DNA of 17,144 nt from Caldifarciminota bacterium (GCA_029880025.1 JAOUPE010000011.1:1-17144), one strand, 5' to 3'; shown: positions 8,310 through 15,599, counted from the first letter of the stretch. A program made the numbers and translations. The notes: generated by a model from the letters alone, not told the origin.

Positions 8310-8634
8310 CTTTAACCTCCTTACAGTTATTTTATTCTTAGGGTTACAGCTACAGAAAAGATATATCCCTTTAATTTAGAGATTGGAAAGTAGTGCAAAC
8401 TTTTCTGGCTGTAACCCTTGAAAGATTAGGTGGATAAATCTAAATCTCAAGGATTTCGAGTTCCACCTCTACCGAAACCCTTAGTTTATTAAGGAAAGAT
8501 TCTGGGCATTTGCTTACAAAGTACTAGTAGCAATTAACGCGCGCTACTATATGATTTGGCTAATTGAACAGAATACTCCACGGGCAAAATTCTGAACTAA
8601 CCTTCATGATTTACATGCCCAGTTCATTGCCAAT
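8310..8634 (-). promoter_or_regulatory. Long structured 5' leader (copy B) of the 3297-8309 gene
   Basis: About 325 nt from the predicted start near 8634 to the ATG. It shares with leader A a stem AAGGGTTTCG/CGAAATCCTT (8473-8482 with 8449-8458), whose loop AGGTGGA (8462-8468) can pair with TCCACCT (8428-8434). Compared with leader A, the terminal stem pair changes from G-C to A-U and a loop pair from C-G to U-A, so pairing is kept while sequence changes. The linker TAGATTTATCC is identical. A strong hairpin with GGGTTACAGC arms follows (8341-8417), then the Shine-Dalgarno. Function is unknown; a cis-acting regulatory or mRNA-stabilising leader is the inference. Confidence 0.6.
8345..8413 (+). 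repeat. 70-bp element with terminal inverted repeats, copy B
   Basis: Plus-strand sequence begins TACAGCTACAGAAAAG and ends CTTTTCTGGCTGTA. The inverted ends extend outward here to GGGTTACAGC...GCTGTAACCC (8341-8417), giving about 18 paired bases with a two-base bulge around a loop of roughly 40 bases. It is nearly identical to 2788-2857 but faces the other way relative to its gene. Confidence 0.8.
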
Positions 8635-8640
8635 AACTGC

Positions 8641-8668
8641 ATTATAAACAATGCAACTAATTAGTCAA
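8641..8668 (-). promoter_or_regulatory. Sigma70-type promoter of the 3297-8309 gene
   Basis: On the minus strand: TTGACT (8663-8668), 16-bp spacer, TATAAT (8641-8646), a near-consensus promoter. It is placed as in the paralogue, about 330 bp before the start codon. Confidence 0.78.
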
Positions 8669-8853
8669 GACCTTTTTAATATCATCATCAATCAATAAGT
8701 ATTTGAATTACAAAACCTTACAAATAGATATTGTTTTTAGCTAAATTTTTGTGTAAGGGGGTAGCAAATTTTAGCATTGATTTAAGTTAAGGCGATAAGT
8801 TAAGACTAATAAAAATTAACCGGCTAATAATTCATTATGAATTCGAAGTTGTG
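8669..8853. other. AT-rich intergenic region with a weak hairpin
   Basis: Between promoter B and the end of the next gene. The only structure seen is an imperfect inverted repeat, GCTAAATTTT (8740-8749) with AAATTTTAGC (8766-8775). It could be a weak terminator for the upstream minus-strand genes, but it has no GC-rich stem. No ORF was recognised. Confidence 0.3.
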
Positions 8854-9411
8854 TTATTTTCTCTGATTATAAGTGCTGACCGCAGCCAGTGCGGTGCGTA
8901 ATTGATTATAGTTGGGTGGTGCAAAATACCAAAGCGCATCAAGAACAATCCCGGTTGCGGTCAAACCAATACCAAATACTGGAATGTGCCATTTACCCTC
9001 TTCATCCTTTTTGGTTTGAGTCACGCCAATCAATAACCCCAAGAAAATCATACCAGCACCAGTCCAGCCAACACTATTTCGAATCGTCTGATAACGTTTT
9101 GCCATTTTCGCCTCATAACCGAAGCCAGCCAGCTCGAAAAATGCTGGTTCGGAAAGTCGCCGATTCCCCTGATAACCGTGCCAGCGTCTTGAGTTTAAAC
9201 GCTCTTTTAAGCCGAAAAACTTGTTGGTTATTATCGTGTTGGCTTCACTATAACTCTGAATCATTCCTTCACCGTCATCAACATATAATTGAGAATTCGA
9301 GAAATCAGTAACCGAAAAACTGGGAGTCGGTTCAAACCTTTCTTGGGCTAAGCCAGGACAAATCAAAACAAAAAGCAGGATTAACCTCGGGGCAATGTTA
9401 AATTTTTTCAT
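8854..9411 (-). CDS. Small secreted or membrane protein of unknown function
   Basis: I chose the internal ATG at 9411, giving 185 residues, because it starts a typical signal peptide (MKKFNIAPRLILLFVLICPG, likely cut after GLA). The frame also opens 22 codons earlier at 9477, where its ATG overlaps the stop of the upstream gene as ATGA; that start would add a second hydrophobic stretch and cannot be excluded. Neither start has a clear Shine-Dalgarno. The mature part is hydrophilic, then has two hydrophobic glycine-rich segments near the C-terminus (around GAGMIFLGLLIGV and VFGIGLTATGIVLDALWYF). I do not recognise the family. As the last gene after the BatA-like gene, it may belong to the same envelope function. 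Confidence 0.75.
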   Translation of the reverse strand: MKKFNIAPRLILLFVLICPGLAQERFEPTPSFSVTDFSNSQLYVDDGEGMIQSYSEANTIITNKFFGLKERLNSRRWHGYQGNRRLSEPAFFELAGFGYEAKMAKRYQTIRNSVGWTGAGMIFLGLLIGVTQTKKDEEGKWHIPVFGIGLTATGIVLDALWYFAPPNYNQLRTALAAVSTYNQRK

Positions 9412-9473
9412 ATTGTGGGGTATTATAATCAAAAAATTGGGTAAAATCAAGGAAAACATCTGAATTATAACGC

Positions 9474-11453
9474 TCATACTAATAGGAAAACCATTTCCAG
9501 GACCAAAGCCAGAAAAGCAAGATATAGAAATAGACTGGTCAAATCAGTCGCCCCGGCTACGCTCCCTTTCTGAATTTTGAATCCAACCCGTTCCAGGTCA
9601 CCCTCCCTTACCCGGGTTAAATCCGACTCTGCCGAATCAACATTCACCGCCAATGGCTTATTCCCGATTCGATAAATTCCGGGTTGATTAACATTTTTAA
9701 GCTTTACCACTCGCTGGTTGCCAACAATCTCGGGCATTACCGAATATTCTTCTTTTGGTGTTTTCACTTTTACCAATCCGACCGTCGGCACTTCGGTTAC
9801 AATCGTTGAACCGATTTCGTATTCATTTTTAATATCGCCTTTTGCCAGATAGAAAAAAATCCGCTGGATTAAAGGCAAGAAGCTTGGTTTCAAGACGATA
9901 TCCGTGACATCAAGACTGAAAGCCGAACTGGCAATGATAATACTTCGGTCTTCGCTTTCCATAAGAAACGGACTGCCGTCAGAAAAACTCGCCAGAATTT
10001 TCACCTGTTTTGGTCTTAGCTTTGACCATTGAAAGAACTTGGCGGTGGCTAAATCAATGCCGGCAAAAACTTCGAATATCGGATGATTGAGATTCGGTTT
10101 TTCGATTGTGACAAAGCCCGGCAGTTTCATGGTTAGCTCGTAATCACAAAACCGCTCGAGTCCGGTTTTATCTTTTGGTTCACTACCCAGGGTGATAAAA
10201 ATCTTGCCGCCTTTCTGCCGATAGTATTCGAGTCGGTGCCAGTCCGAACCAGTAAAATCGGATGGATTTATGATTCCAACCACATCAAAATTCACCAGAT
10301 TCTTTTGCCGGAATCCTCTGCCATCGGTAATTACAATATCAAAATTATTTGAACTTTTGTCTTCGCTTAAATCAGCCGACCTCGATTCGGGTCGCAACGC
10401 CCGTTCCAAATAAAAGATATCCGCGCTTTGTGTATAAACTAACAGAACCCTTATTTTATCCGGCAGCGAGAAGACGAAATAGCGCTGGTCATCGGTCGTT
10501 AAAGAATCGGGTTCAATCGCAACCTGTCCGAAATATTCTCCTTTCGCCCCAATTTCGGTTTCAAAAATTACTGCCTTTTCTTCTTCCGCCGCAATTTTTA
10601 ACTGCTTTTCCTCAGTTTTCCCGTTTAGGTTCAGCACAACTTTTTGAAAAACTGGATTATTGCCATAATTTTTAATTTTAGCCCTGATTTTACCTGGTCG
10701 GGACGGCTGCGGGAAACGTTCTGTAAGCAAGACCGAATTTATCGCACAATTTTCTGACCTGTCCCCAACATCAATAATATAAGTAGGAAATTTAACCTGG
10801 AAATTGGTTAGCACCGGGATGAATGCTCTTCTTTGTAAATCGGTGATGATAAAAATCTCTTTATTGGTAAAACTTGAATTTTCCAAACTGGTTTGGGCTT
10901 GTAAAAGACTTTTGGTTAAATCTTGGCTAAAATATGAAACCTTAAGTTGGTCAATGAGATTCAATGCCAATTTCAAATTTTTGCCCGAATAAATCACTGG
11001 TTCGTCCAAAACCATAGCTGTGCCTGAAACCGATTGGTTTAGTCCTGAACGTCCCGAGGTATTTAGAATCATTAATTCACTATCCTTGCTCAATTGGTTA
11101 ATGATTCTTCTGGCTTGTTCTTGGGCGATTCGGAAACGATTGCCATAACCCATGCTGTAAGAGTCATCGACAATTATTGCAACATGTGCCTGCCGCTTGG
11201 TCGGTAAGATGCTGCCCTGGAATTGAGGTCGAGCCAGGGCTAAGAATAAAAAAAGGATAAGCAGGGTCCGGAATATGAGAAGTAATATTTCTTTTAATCT
11301 AAGCCAGCTGAATCGTTCCCGCTTCACATCTTTTAAGAAAAAGAGCGAAGAAAAATTAACTCGTTTCAGTCGAATTCGGGAAATAAGATGTAAGACGACC
11401 GGAACCGAAGCCAGACTCAAAAACCAGAGAAAGTTGGGGTAAAGGAAAGTCAT
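9474..11453 (-). CDS. BatA-like membrane protein with VWA domain
   Basis: 659 residues. The start MTFLYPNFLWFLSLASVPVV is the standard beginning of the BatA N-terminal two-helix domain (helices about 6-24 and 54-75, joined by a basic loop). A von Willebrand A domain follows, with the metal-site motif DDSYS at 96-100 in VAIIVDDSYSMG and a later strand EIFIITDLQR. A beta-rich region comes next, then a stretch starting IRVLLVYTQSADIFYLERAL that resembles the glutamine-amidotransferase-like fold found in such proteins. A last membrane helix lies at about 638-659. Proteins of this type act in the inner membrane, usually beside DUF58 and MoxR ATPase genes; their exact role is poorly known. The DUF58 gene is upstream, separated by an inserted element. 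No Shine-Dalgarno is obvious. Confidence 0.88.
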   Translation of the reverse strand: MTFLYPNFLWFLSLASVPVVLHLISRIRLKRVNFSSLFFLKDVKRERFSWLRLKEILLLIFRTLLILFLFLALARPQFQGSILPTKRQAHVAIIVDDSYSMGYGNRFRIAQEQARRIINQLSKDSELMILNTSGRSGLNQSVSGTAMVLDEPVIYSGKNLKLALNLIDQLKVSYFSQDLTKSLLQAQTSLENSSFTNKEIFIITDLQRRAFIPVLTNFQVKFPTYIIDVGDRSENCAINSVLLTERFPQPSRPGKIRAKIKNYGNNPVFQKVVLNLNGKTEEKQLKIAAEEEKAVIFETEIGAKGEYFGQVAIEPDSLTTDDQRYFVFSLPDKIRVLLVYTQSADIFYLERALRPESRSADLSEDKSSNNFDIVITDGRGFRQKNLVNFDVVGIINPSDFTGSDWHRLEYYRQKGGKIFITLGSEPKDKTGLERFCDYELTMKLPGFVTIEKPNLNHPIFEVFAGIDLATAKFFQWSKLRPKQVKILASFSDGSPFLMESEDRSIIIASSAFSLDVTDIVLKPSFLPLIQRIFFYLAKGDIKNEYEIGSTIVTEVPTVGLVKVKTPKEEYSVMPEIVGNQRVVKLKNVNQPGIYRIGNKPLAVNVDSAESDLTRVREGDLERVGFKIQKGSVAGATDLTSLFLYLAFLALVLEMVFLLV

Positions 11454-11506
11454 CAGACAGTTATATTTTCCATCATTATCATCATTACGTTAATCTTTTA
11501 TTGATT

Positions 11507-11542
11507 GTCATTGCGAGCGACCATAGGGAGCGTGGCAATCTC
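11507..11542 (+). repeat. Palindromic repeat, left end of the GIY-YIG unit
   Basis: Begins GTCATTGCGAGCGACC and ends GTGGCAATCTC; the ATTGC and GCAAT arms are self-complementary. It matches the reverse complement of 11841-11874 at both ends (GTCATTGCGAG and GCAATCTC) but differs in the middle. Repeats of this CATTGCGAG...GCAATCTC form are dispersed in many bacterial genomes. Confidence 0.7.
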
Positions 11543-11828
11543 ATAATTCATTGTACAAATCATTCCATTTAGGGTTGAGGTTATTAATAAGGTTAATCTT
11601 TTTCTGCCTTGAACCAGCTTTAATCTGTTTTTCTCTTGAGATCGCATTATAAATATCCTTAAACACTTCTTAGTAAACTAATTTGTTTACATTATATTTC
11701 TTGGTAAATCCAGAAAACAATTTTGCTTTATGCTCGTATACCCTCTTTTGCAAGTCATTGGTGACTCCTGTATAAAGAACGTTATTTGACTTATTGGTCA
11801 TTATATAGAGAAAATATTGCTTATCCAT
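11541..11828 (-). pseudogene. GIY-YIG endonuclease-like gene with one in-frame stop
   Basis: Starts at MDKQYFLYIMTNK (11828) and reads 52 residues to NVNKLVY, then hits TAA. The same frame continues as EVFKDIYNAISREKQIKAGS... to a natural TGA at 11541-11543, giving the usual 95-residue length of the small single-domain GIY-YIG family. In relatives the position of the stop is normally tyrosine (LVYYE), so one base change (TAC or TAT to TAA) explains it. The N-terminal part keeps the LYI...LYTGVT strands and the LQKRVYEH arginine. The conserved glutamate (in SREK) lies after the stop, so the 52-residue product should be inactive. It may be a recent pseudogene, a sequencing error, or a readthrough case. 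Confidence 0.75.
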
Positions 11829-11840
11829 TTTTGAATTTAA

Positions 11841-11874
11841 GAGATTGCTTCGCCCGAATCGGGCTCGCAATGAC
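11841..11874 (-). repeat. Palindromic repeat, right end of the GIY-YIG unit
   Basis: Plus strand GAGATTGCTTCGCCCG, AAT, then CGGGCTCGCAATGAC. The arms GCCCG/CGGGC form a clean hairpin and the ends mirror the left repeat. It sits just before the ORF start, so the GIY-YIG transcript would begin with this hairpin. Confidence 0.7.
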
Positions 11875-11897
11875 GTTATACAGTTGCATTATAATTA

Positions 11898-12794
11898 TTA
11901 GCCTAACCGTTTTCTTTTCTCCATATAAGAAAAGAGTGCCCGGTCAAATGGGGTATCGGTCAGAATTAAATGATAGTCAACCAGACTCTCCCGGCAACGG
12001 CGTCGAAAATCATTGAAGAATTCGTTGACCGCATACTGATAATCTTTTTTAACAATTCTCGGGTCTAGGGTTAACTCTTTTTGTGTCTCCAAATCCTTAA
12101 GAATCAAAGGCTGGGAAAAGGCAAAATCGAGTTCATTGCGGTCAAGAATGTGAAATACTAAAACCTCATGCTTGCGGTGACGAAAATGGCTCAGCGCTTT
12201 AATTACCCTATCCTTCGAATCAAATAAATCAGACAGGATGATAACCAGACCGCGGCGTCGAATCCGTTCAGCCAGCTGGTGAAAAGTCTGTGCCAAATCG
12301 GTCTCGCCGCCAGGCTTGATTTTATCTAAAGCATGCAAAAGGACCGACAGATGGGCACCGGACTGACGGGCTGGTATATAATTTTCGATTTTCGTCGCAA
12401 ACTGCACTAAACCAACACTGTCTTTCTGTTTCAATAAAAGATAGGCAAGGCTTGCTGCCAGATATGATGCATATTCTAATTTGGTCAGCCTGCCATTAGC
12501 TTTATAGCCCATCGAGCCTGAAGTATCCAGTAAAAGATAGGCGCGCAGATTGGTCTCTTCCTGATATTCCCGAATATAGAAACGGTCGGTCTTGGCATAA
12601 ACTTTCCAATCAATCCGTTTCAACTCGTCGCCCGGCATATATTGCCGGTATTCGGCAAATTCTACGGAAAAACCCTTATACGGACTGCGATGTAAACCGG
12701 TCAAGAACCCCTCGACCACCAGCCGTGCCTTCAAATCAATGCGACGCAATTTACAAATAACTTCGGGCAATAGAAAACGACGATACGATTCCAT
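11898..12794 (-). CDS. DUF58 domain protein (VWA-like, MoxR-associated type)
   Basis: 298 residues, normal length for the family. It opens in the usual way with LLPEVICKLRRIDLKARLVV and the conserved VEGFLTGLHRSPYKGFSVEF, followed by the DUF58 core YRQYMPGDELKRIDWKVYAK at about 49-68. A VWA-like domain starts with LLLDTSGSMGY (metal-site DTSGS at 90-94) and includes the strand GLVIILSDLFD. No membrane helix is seen, so it is likely cytoplasmic or peripheral. The family works with MoxR AAA+ ATPases and BatA-like membrane proteins; the BatA-like gene is downstream here, but no MoxR gene is in the window. The start lies 12 bp after the prfB stop, so co-transcription is likely. No clear Shine-Dalgarno. 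Confidence 0.9.
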   Translation of the reverse strand: MESYRRFLLPEVICKLRRIDLKARLVVEGFLTGLHRSPYKGFSVEFAEYRQYMPGDELKRIDWKVYAKTDRFYIREYQEETNLRAYLLLDTSGSMGYKANGRLTKLEYASYLAASLAYLLLKQKDSVGLVQFATKIENYIPARQSGAHLSVLLHALDKIKPGGETDLAQTFHQLAERIRRRGLVIILSDLFDSKDRVIKALSHFRHRKHEVLVFHILDRNELDFAFSQPLILKDLETQKELTLDPRIVKKDYQYAVNEFFNDFRRRCRESLVDYHLILTDTPFDRALFSYMEKRKRLG

Positions 12795-12806
12795 AACTAT
12801 TAAAAA

Positions 12807-13914
12807 TTATTCAGATACCAGTTTTGGGTTCTGGGTTTTATTTTTTGTGCTTTTGAGATAAGCGAAAATAAAATCATCAAGGTCGCCGTCAAGCACCGCA
12901 TTAACCTTCGAGGTCTCATAACCGGTCCGATGGTCTTTCACCAGCTGATAAGGAAATAGCACATAAGAACGAATCTGATGACCCCAGGCAATATCAGTTT
13001 TGGCTGCCTCCAATTTCTCCATCGCCTTATCTTTTTCTTTTTGATAATAGTCATAAAGTCGAGCCCGCATTACCTTTAAAGCATTCTGCTTATTCTGAAA
13101 CTGAGACCGTTCGTTCTGACAGCTTACGATAATCCCGGTTGGAAGATGAGTAATCCTGACCGCGGACGCCACTTTGTTCACATTTTGTCCGCCATGCCCA
13201 CCAGCCCGGAAAGTATCAATCTTTAAATCATTAGGGTCGATCTTCACTTCAATCTCTTCCATCTCTGGATATACGAAGACGGCAGTGAAAGAAGTATGGC
13301 GCCGCTTGTTAGCATCGAACGGTGAGATTCGAACTAACCGATGAACCCCGGTTTCGACTTTTAACAGACCATAAGCATTTTCGCCCGTAACCTCAACCGA
13401 AGCATCTTTGATTCCAGCCTCTTCATTCGGCTCAAGGTCAAAGACCCGGTAACTCAAACCTTTGCGTTCAAAATATTTAAGATACATCCGAAGCAACATC
13501 GCTGCCCAATCACAGGATTCGGTGCCACCCGCGCCCGGATGAACCGTGAGAATCGCGGCTTTGGCATCTTCTGGGCTCGGGAATAACCCTTTCTGTTCAA
13601 ATTCATCAAGTGCCTGCTCAATCTTAATGAGACGATTATTAATCTCTTCGACCGCCCCCTGTTCCGAGCCAAACAGGTTTTGGAATTCCTCAATCTCAGT
13701 TAAATCTTTTTCTAAGGAATCGACTGACTCGAGAAGCGACTTTAGGTTATTAATTTCGGCTAAAATTTGTTTCGCCTGCGCCGGATTTTGCCAGAAGTTG
13801 GGTTCTTGGGTCTTCTTTTCTAACGAATTGAGCCGGGCTATTTTTTTAGCCAGATCAAAGAAACTCCTTTAAGGAGTCGAGACGGTCACGCAATTCCTGG
13901 ATACGTTCTTCCAT
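12807..13914 (-). CDS. prfB: Peptide chain release factor 2, with programmed +1 frameshift
   Basis: The gene reads ATG at 13914 for 19 codons (MEERIQELRDRLDSLKEFL), then a TGA at 13855-13857. Skipping one base opens a frame of 349 codons to the stop at 12807, giving 368 residues, close to the 365 of E. coli RF2. The joined protein has HPGAGGTES, the stop-codon recognition tripeptide SPF (about 197-199), and the catalytic GGQ (about 241-243, in AGGHGGQNVN). SPF marks RF2 (UGA/UAA) rather than RF1. RF2 hydrolyses peptidyl-tRNA at UGA and UAA codons, and its own level is controlled by competition between termination and frameshifting at this TGA. It follows rpmE by 3 nt, so its ribosome-binding site is inside the rpmE end, and precedes the DUF58 gene by 12 nt. 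Confidence 0.96.
13855..13869 (-). promoter_or_regulatory. prfB programmed +1 frameshift site
   Basis: Minus strand AAG GAG TTT CTT TGA: an internal Shine-Dalgarno-like AAGGAG, one spacer codon, the slippery CTT and the TGA. This is the same order and spacing as the classical prfB site. The base after the stop is T (TGAT) rather than the C of E. coli. Confidence 0.95.
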
Positions 13915-13917
13915 GAC

Positions 13918-14127
13918 TTACTTCTGCTCGGCTTTTTTATAACGGCGTCGAAATCGCTCGACCCGTCCCGCCGTATCGACAATCTTTTGTTTTCCGGTGT
14001 AGAATGGATGACAATTGGAGCAAATTTCTACTGAAATCTTTGGCTTAATCGAACGGGTTTGAATACGATTACCACAAGCGCAGGTAATCACACAATCGAC
14101 ATACTTGGGGTGGATTCCTGTTTTCAT
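13918..14127 (-). CDS. rpmE: 50S ribosomal protein L31, zinc-binding type
   Basis: 69 residues, full length. It has the typical start MKTGIHPKY and the zinc ligands CxC (in CVITCACGN) and CxxC (in ICSNCHPFYTG), followed by the basic tail VERFRRRYKK. Because all four cysteines are present, this is the zinc (C+) form that binds near the 30S-50S central protuberance. A good Shine-Dalgarno AAGGAG lies 5 nt before the ATG. It starts 9 nt after the rho stop and ends 3 nt before prfB, so the three genes form one transcription unit. Confidence 0.97.
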   Translation of the reverse strand: MKTGIHPKYVDCVITCACGNRIQTRSIKPKISVEICSNCHPFYTGKQKIVDTAGRVERFRRRYKKAEQK

Positions 14128-14136
14128 TCTTGCTCC

Positions 14137-15393
14137 TTATTCACTCATACTTTCCAAGAATTCCAGATTATTGCGGGTGAGCCGCATCTTATCCAGGACG
14201 AATTCCATCATTTCGACCGGATTCAGGTCGGCTAAGAGTTTACGCATAACCCAGATTCGATTCAATTCAAATTCGGATAAGAGCAGTTCTTCTTTACGGG
14301 TGCCCGATTTCTGTAAATCGATTGCCGGAAAGATTCGACGGTCGGCTAACTTTCGGTCGAGAACCAGTTCCATATTACCGGTCCCTTTGAATTCTTCGAA
14401 AATCACTTCATCCATGCGGCTGCCGGTTTCAACCAGAGCCGTGGCAATAATCGTTAGACTGCCGCCTTCTTCAATACAGCGCGCCGAACCGAAGAACTTC
14501 TTTGGTTTCTGCAGGGCATTAGAGTCAAGACCACCGGAAAGGGTTCGTCCTGAGTGAGGCACGACCAGATTGTGAGCTCGAGCCAGTCGGGTGATACTAT
14601 CTAAAAGAATCACAACATCATGCTTCGCCTCCACTAACCGTTTTGCTTTATCCAAGACGATATCGGCTACCTGAACGTGGCGTTCGGGTGCTTCGTCAAA
14701 GGTCGAGCTTATCACCTCGGCATTTACCGAACGCTCCATATCGGTAACCTCTTCTGGACGCTCATCAATCAAAAGAATAATCAAGGCGATTTCTGGTTGA
14801 TTAGCCGTGATACTATTAGCGATTTTCTGCAAAAGAATCGTCTTGCCGGCACGCGGTGGCGAAACAATAAGACCACGCTGTCCTTTACCAATCGGTACGA
14901 ATAGGTCGGTAACCCGCATCGAATAGTCATTTCTCTCTTTCACTTCTAAATTGACTCTTTGTTGGGGATAAAGTGGTACTAATTCATCAAACGGTATCCG
15001 GTCGCGAATTGCCTCAACCGGCAATGAGTTGACCGATTCAATTCTGAGCAAAGCAAAGTAACGTTCGGTATTCTTAGGTGGTCGGGCTTGACCATTTATC
15101 GTATCGCCGGTACGCAGGACAAATTTCTTAATCTGGGCTGGGGAAACATAAATATCATCCGAGCTGGGCAGATAACTATAATCCGGGGAGCGGAGAAATC
15201 CAAATCCATCTTCTAAGACATCTAAGACACCGGTCACGAGCATCTGTCCATCCTCTTTCTGTTTTGTCTCCGCCTCAAGAATTGCTACGACTAAATCTTG
15301 TTTCTTTTTCTCCGAGTAATCATGTATACCAAAACTCTTCGCGATCTCATAAAGTTCAGAGAGCTTCTTTTTCTTTAGTTCTTCAACTTCCAT
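14137..15393 (-). CDS. rho: Transcription termination factor Rho
   Basis: I place the start at 15393 (MEVEELKKKKLSELYEIA), which has AAGGAG 5 nt upstream and gives 418 residues, against 419 in E. coli. An in-frame ATG at 15438 would add 15 polar residues without a ribosome-binding site. Domains: Rho N-terminal helical domain (LSELYEIAKSFGIHDYSEKK), cold-shock-like RNA-binding domain with DGFGFLRS, and a RecA-type ATPase with Walker A SPPRAGKT (178-185), Walker B VVILLDSITRLARAHN, and the secondary RNA-site region KFFGSARCIEEGGSLTII. The hexamer translocates along untranslated RNA and ends transcription. No large insertion is present in the N-terminal region. It heads the rho-rpmE-prfB gene string. 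Confidence 0.98.
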   Translation of the reverse strand: MEVEELKKKKLSELYEIAKSFGIHDYSEKKKQDLVVAILEAETKQKEDGQMLVTGVLDVLEDGFGFLRSPDYSYLPSSDDIYVSPAQIKKFVLRTGDTINGQARPPKNTERYFALLRIESVNSLPVEAIRDRIPFDELVPLYPQQRVNLEVKERNDYSMRVTDLFVPIGKGQRGLIVSPPRAGKTILLQKIANSITANQPEIALIILLIDERPEEVTDMERSVNAEVISSTFDEAPERHVQVADIVLDKAKRLVEAKHDVVILLDSITRLARAHNLVVPHSGRTLSGGLDSNALQKPKKFFGSARCIEEGGSLTIIATALVETGSRMDEVIFEEFKGTGNMELVLDRKLADRRIFPAIDLQKSGTRKEELLLSEFELNRIWVMRKLLADLNPVEMMEFVLDKMRLTRNNLEFLESMSE

Positions 15394-15517
15394 TTTTACT
15401 CCTTTTTGTGGTTGAGAACGGTCATTTTTGTTTTCCATTTTAAATTTTACAATGGCTCTTTAATTAAAATCAGATTTCCTTTCTTAAGCGGCAAAGCTCA
15501 AGGAAGCATTCCTATTT

Positions 15518-15546
15518 ATTTTATCAAGCTTTATTCATTATGTCAA
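15518..15546 (-). promoter_or_regulatory. Second (downstream) promoter of the rho operon
   Basis: Minus strand TTGACA (15541-15546), 17-bp spacer, TAAAAT (15518-15523). It leaves about 120 nt of leader before the rho ATG. A dyad AGTTC-N10-GAACT (15546-15565) abuts its -35 box and could be an operator, though the arms are only 5 bp. Confidence 0.6.
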
Positions 15547-15571
15547 GTTCGAATTGGTTTGAACTGAATTT

Positions 15572-15599
15572 AGTATAATCGAAATTATTTAATTGTCAA
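15572..15599 (-). promoter_or_regulatory. First (upstream) promoter of the rho operon
   Basis: Minus strand TTGACA (15594-15599), 16-bp spacer, TATACT (15572-15577), the same boxes and spacer as promoter A of the giant gene. It lies just past the mscS-type gene's stop, so rho need not depend on readthrough from that gene. Confidence 0.72.

Larger units (their letters stand above)
11507..11874 (-). mobile_element. Mobile-looking unit: GIY-YIG ORF between inverted palindromic repeats
   Basis: A 368-bp unit in the gap between the DUF58 and BatA-like genes, which normally lie next to each other. It is bounded by related 34-36-bp palindromic repeats in inverted orientation. The internal ORF fills almost all of it, and its terminal TGA overlaps the left repeat. 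No transposase is encoded. The two flanking genes look intact, so insertion was intergenic. A target duplication is not clear. Movement by the GIY-YIG nuclease is an inference. Confidence 0.55.

Noticed and set aside
8800..8853. Terminator after the small secreted protein gene (palindromes AATTCATTATGAATT and TTAGCCGGTTAA)
   Set aside because: The palindromes have no real loop and almost no GC-rich stem; not enough to call a terminator.
8854..9477. Lipoprotein signal in the small secreted protein (cysteine in FVLICPG)
   Set aside because: The residue before the cysteine is isoleucine, not G/A/S, so it does not fit the lipobox.
11487..11878. ACGTTA on both sides of the GIY-YIG unit as a target-site duplication
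   Set aside because: The left copy lies 14 bp outside the repeat and the right copy overlaps it, so the spacing does not fit a duplication; six bases can match by chance.
12807..13499. prfB as a truncated gene starting at the internal ATG at 13499
   Set aside because: The upstream frame is open and encodes the normal RF2 N-terminus, joined to the true start by the programmed frameshift site. The gene is complete.
15394..15438. Longer Rho start at 15438
   Set aside because: It lacks a ribosome-binding site and adds a polar tail; the ATG at 15393 has AAGGAG at ideal spacing and gives the family's usual length.
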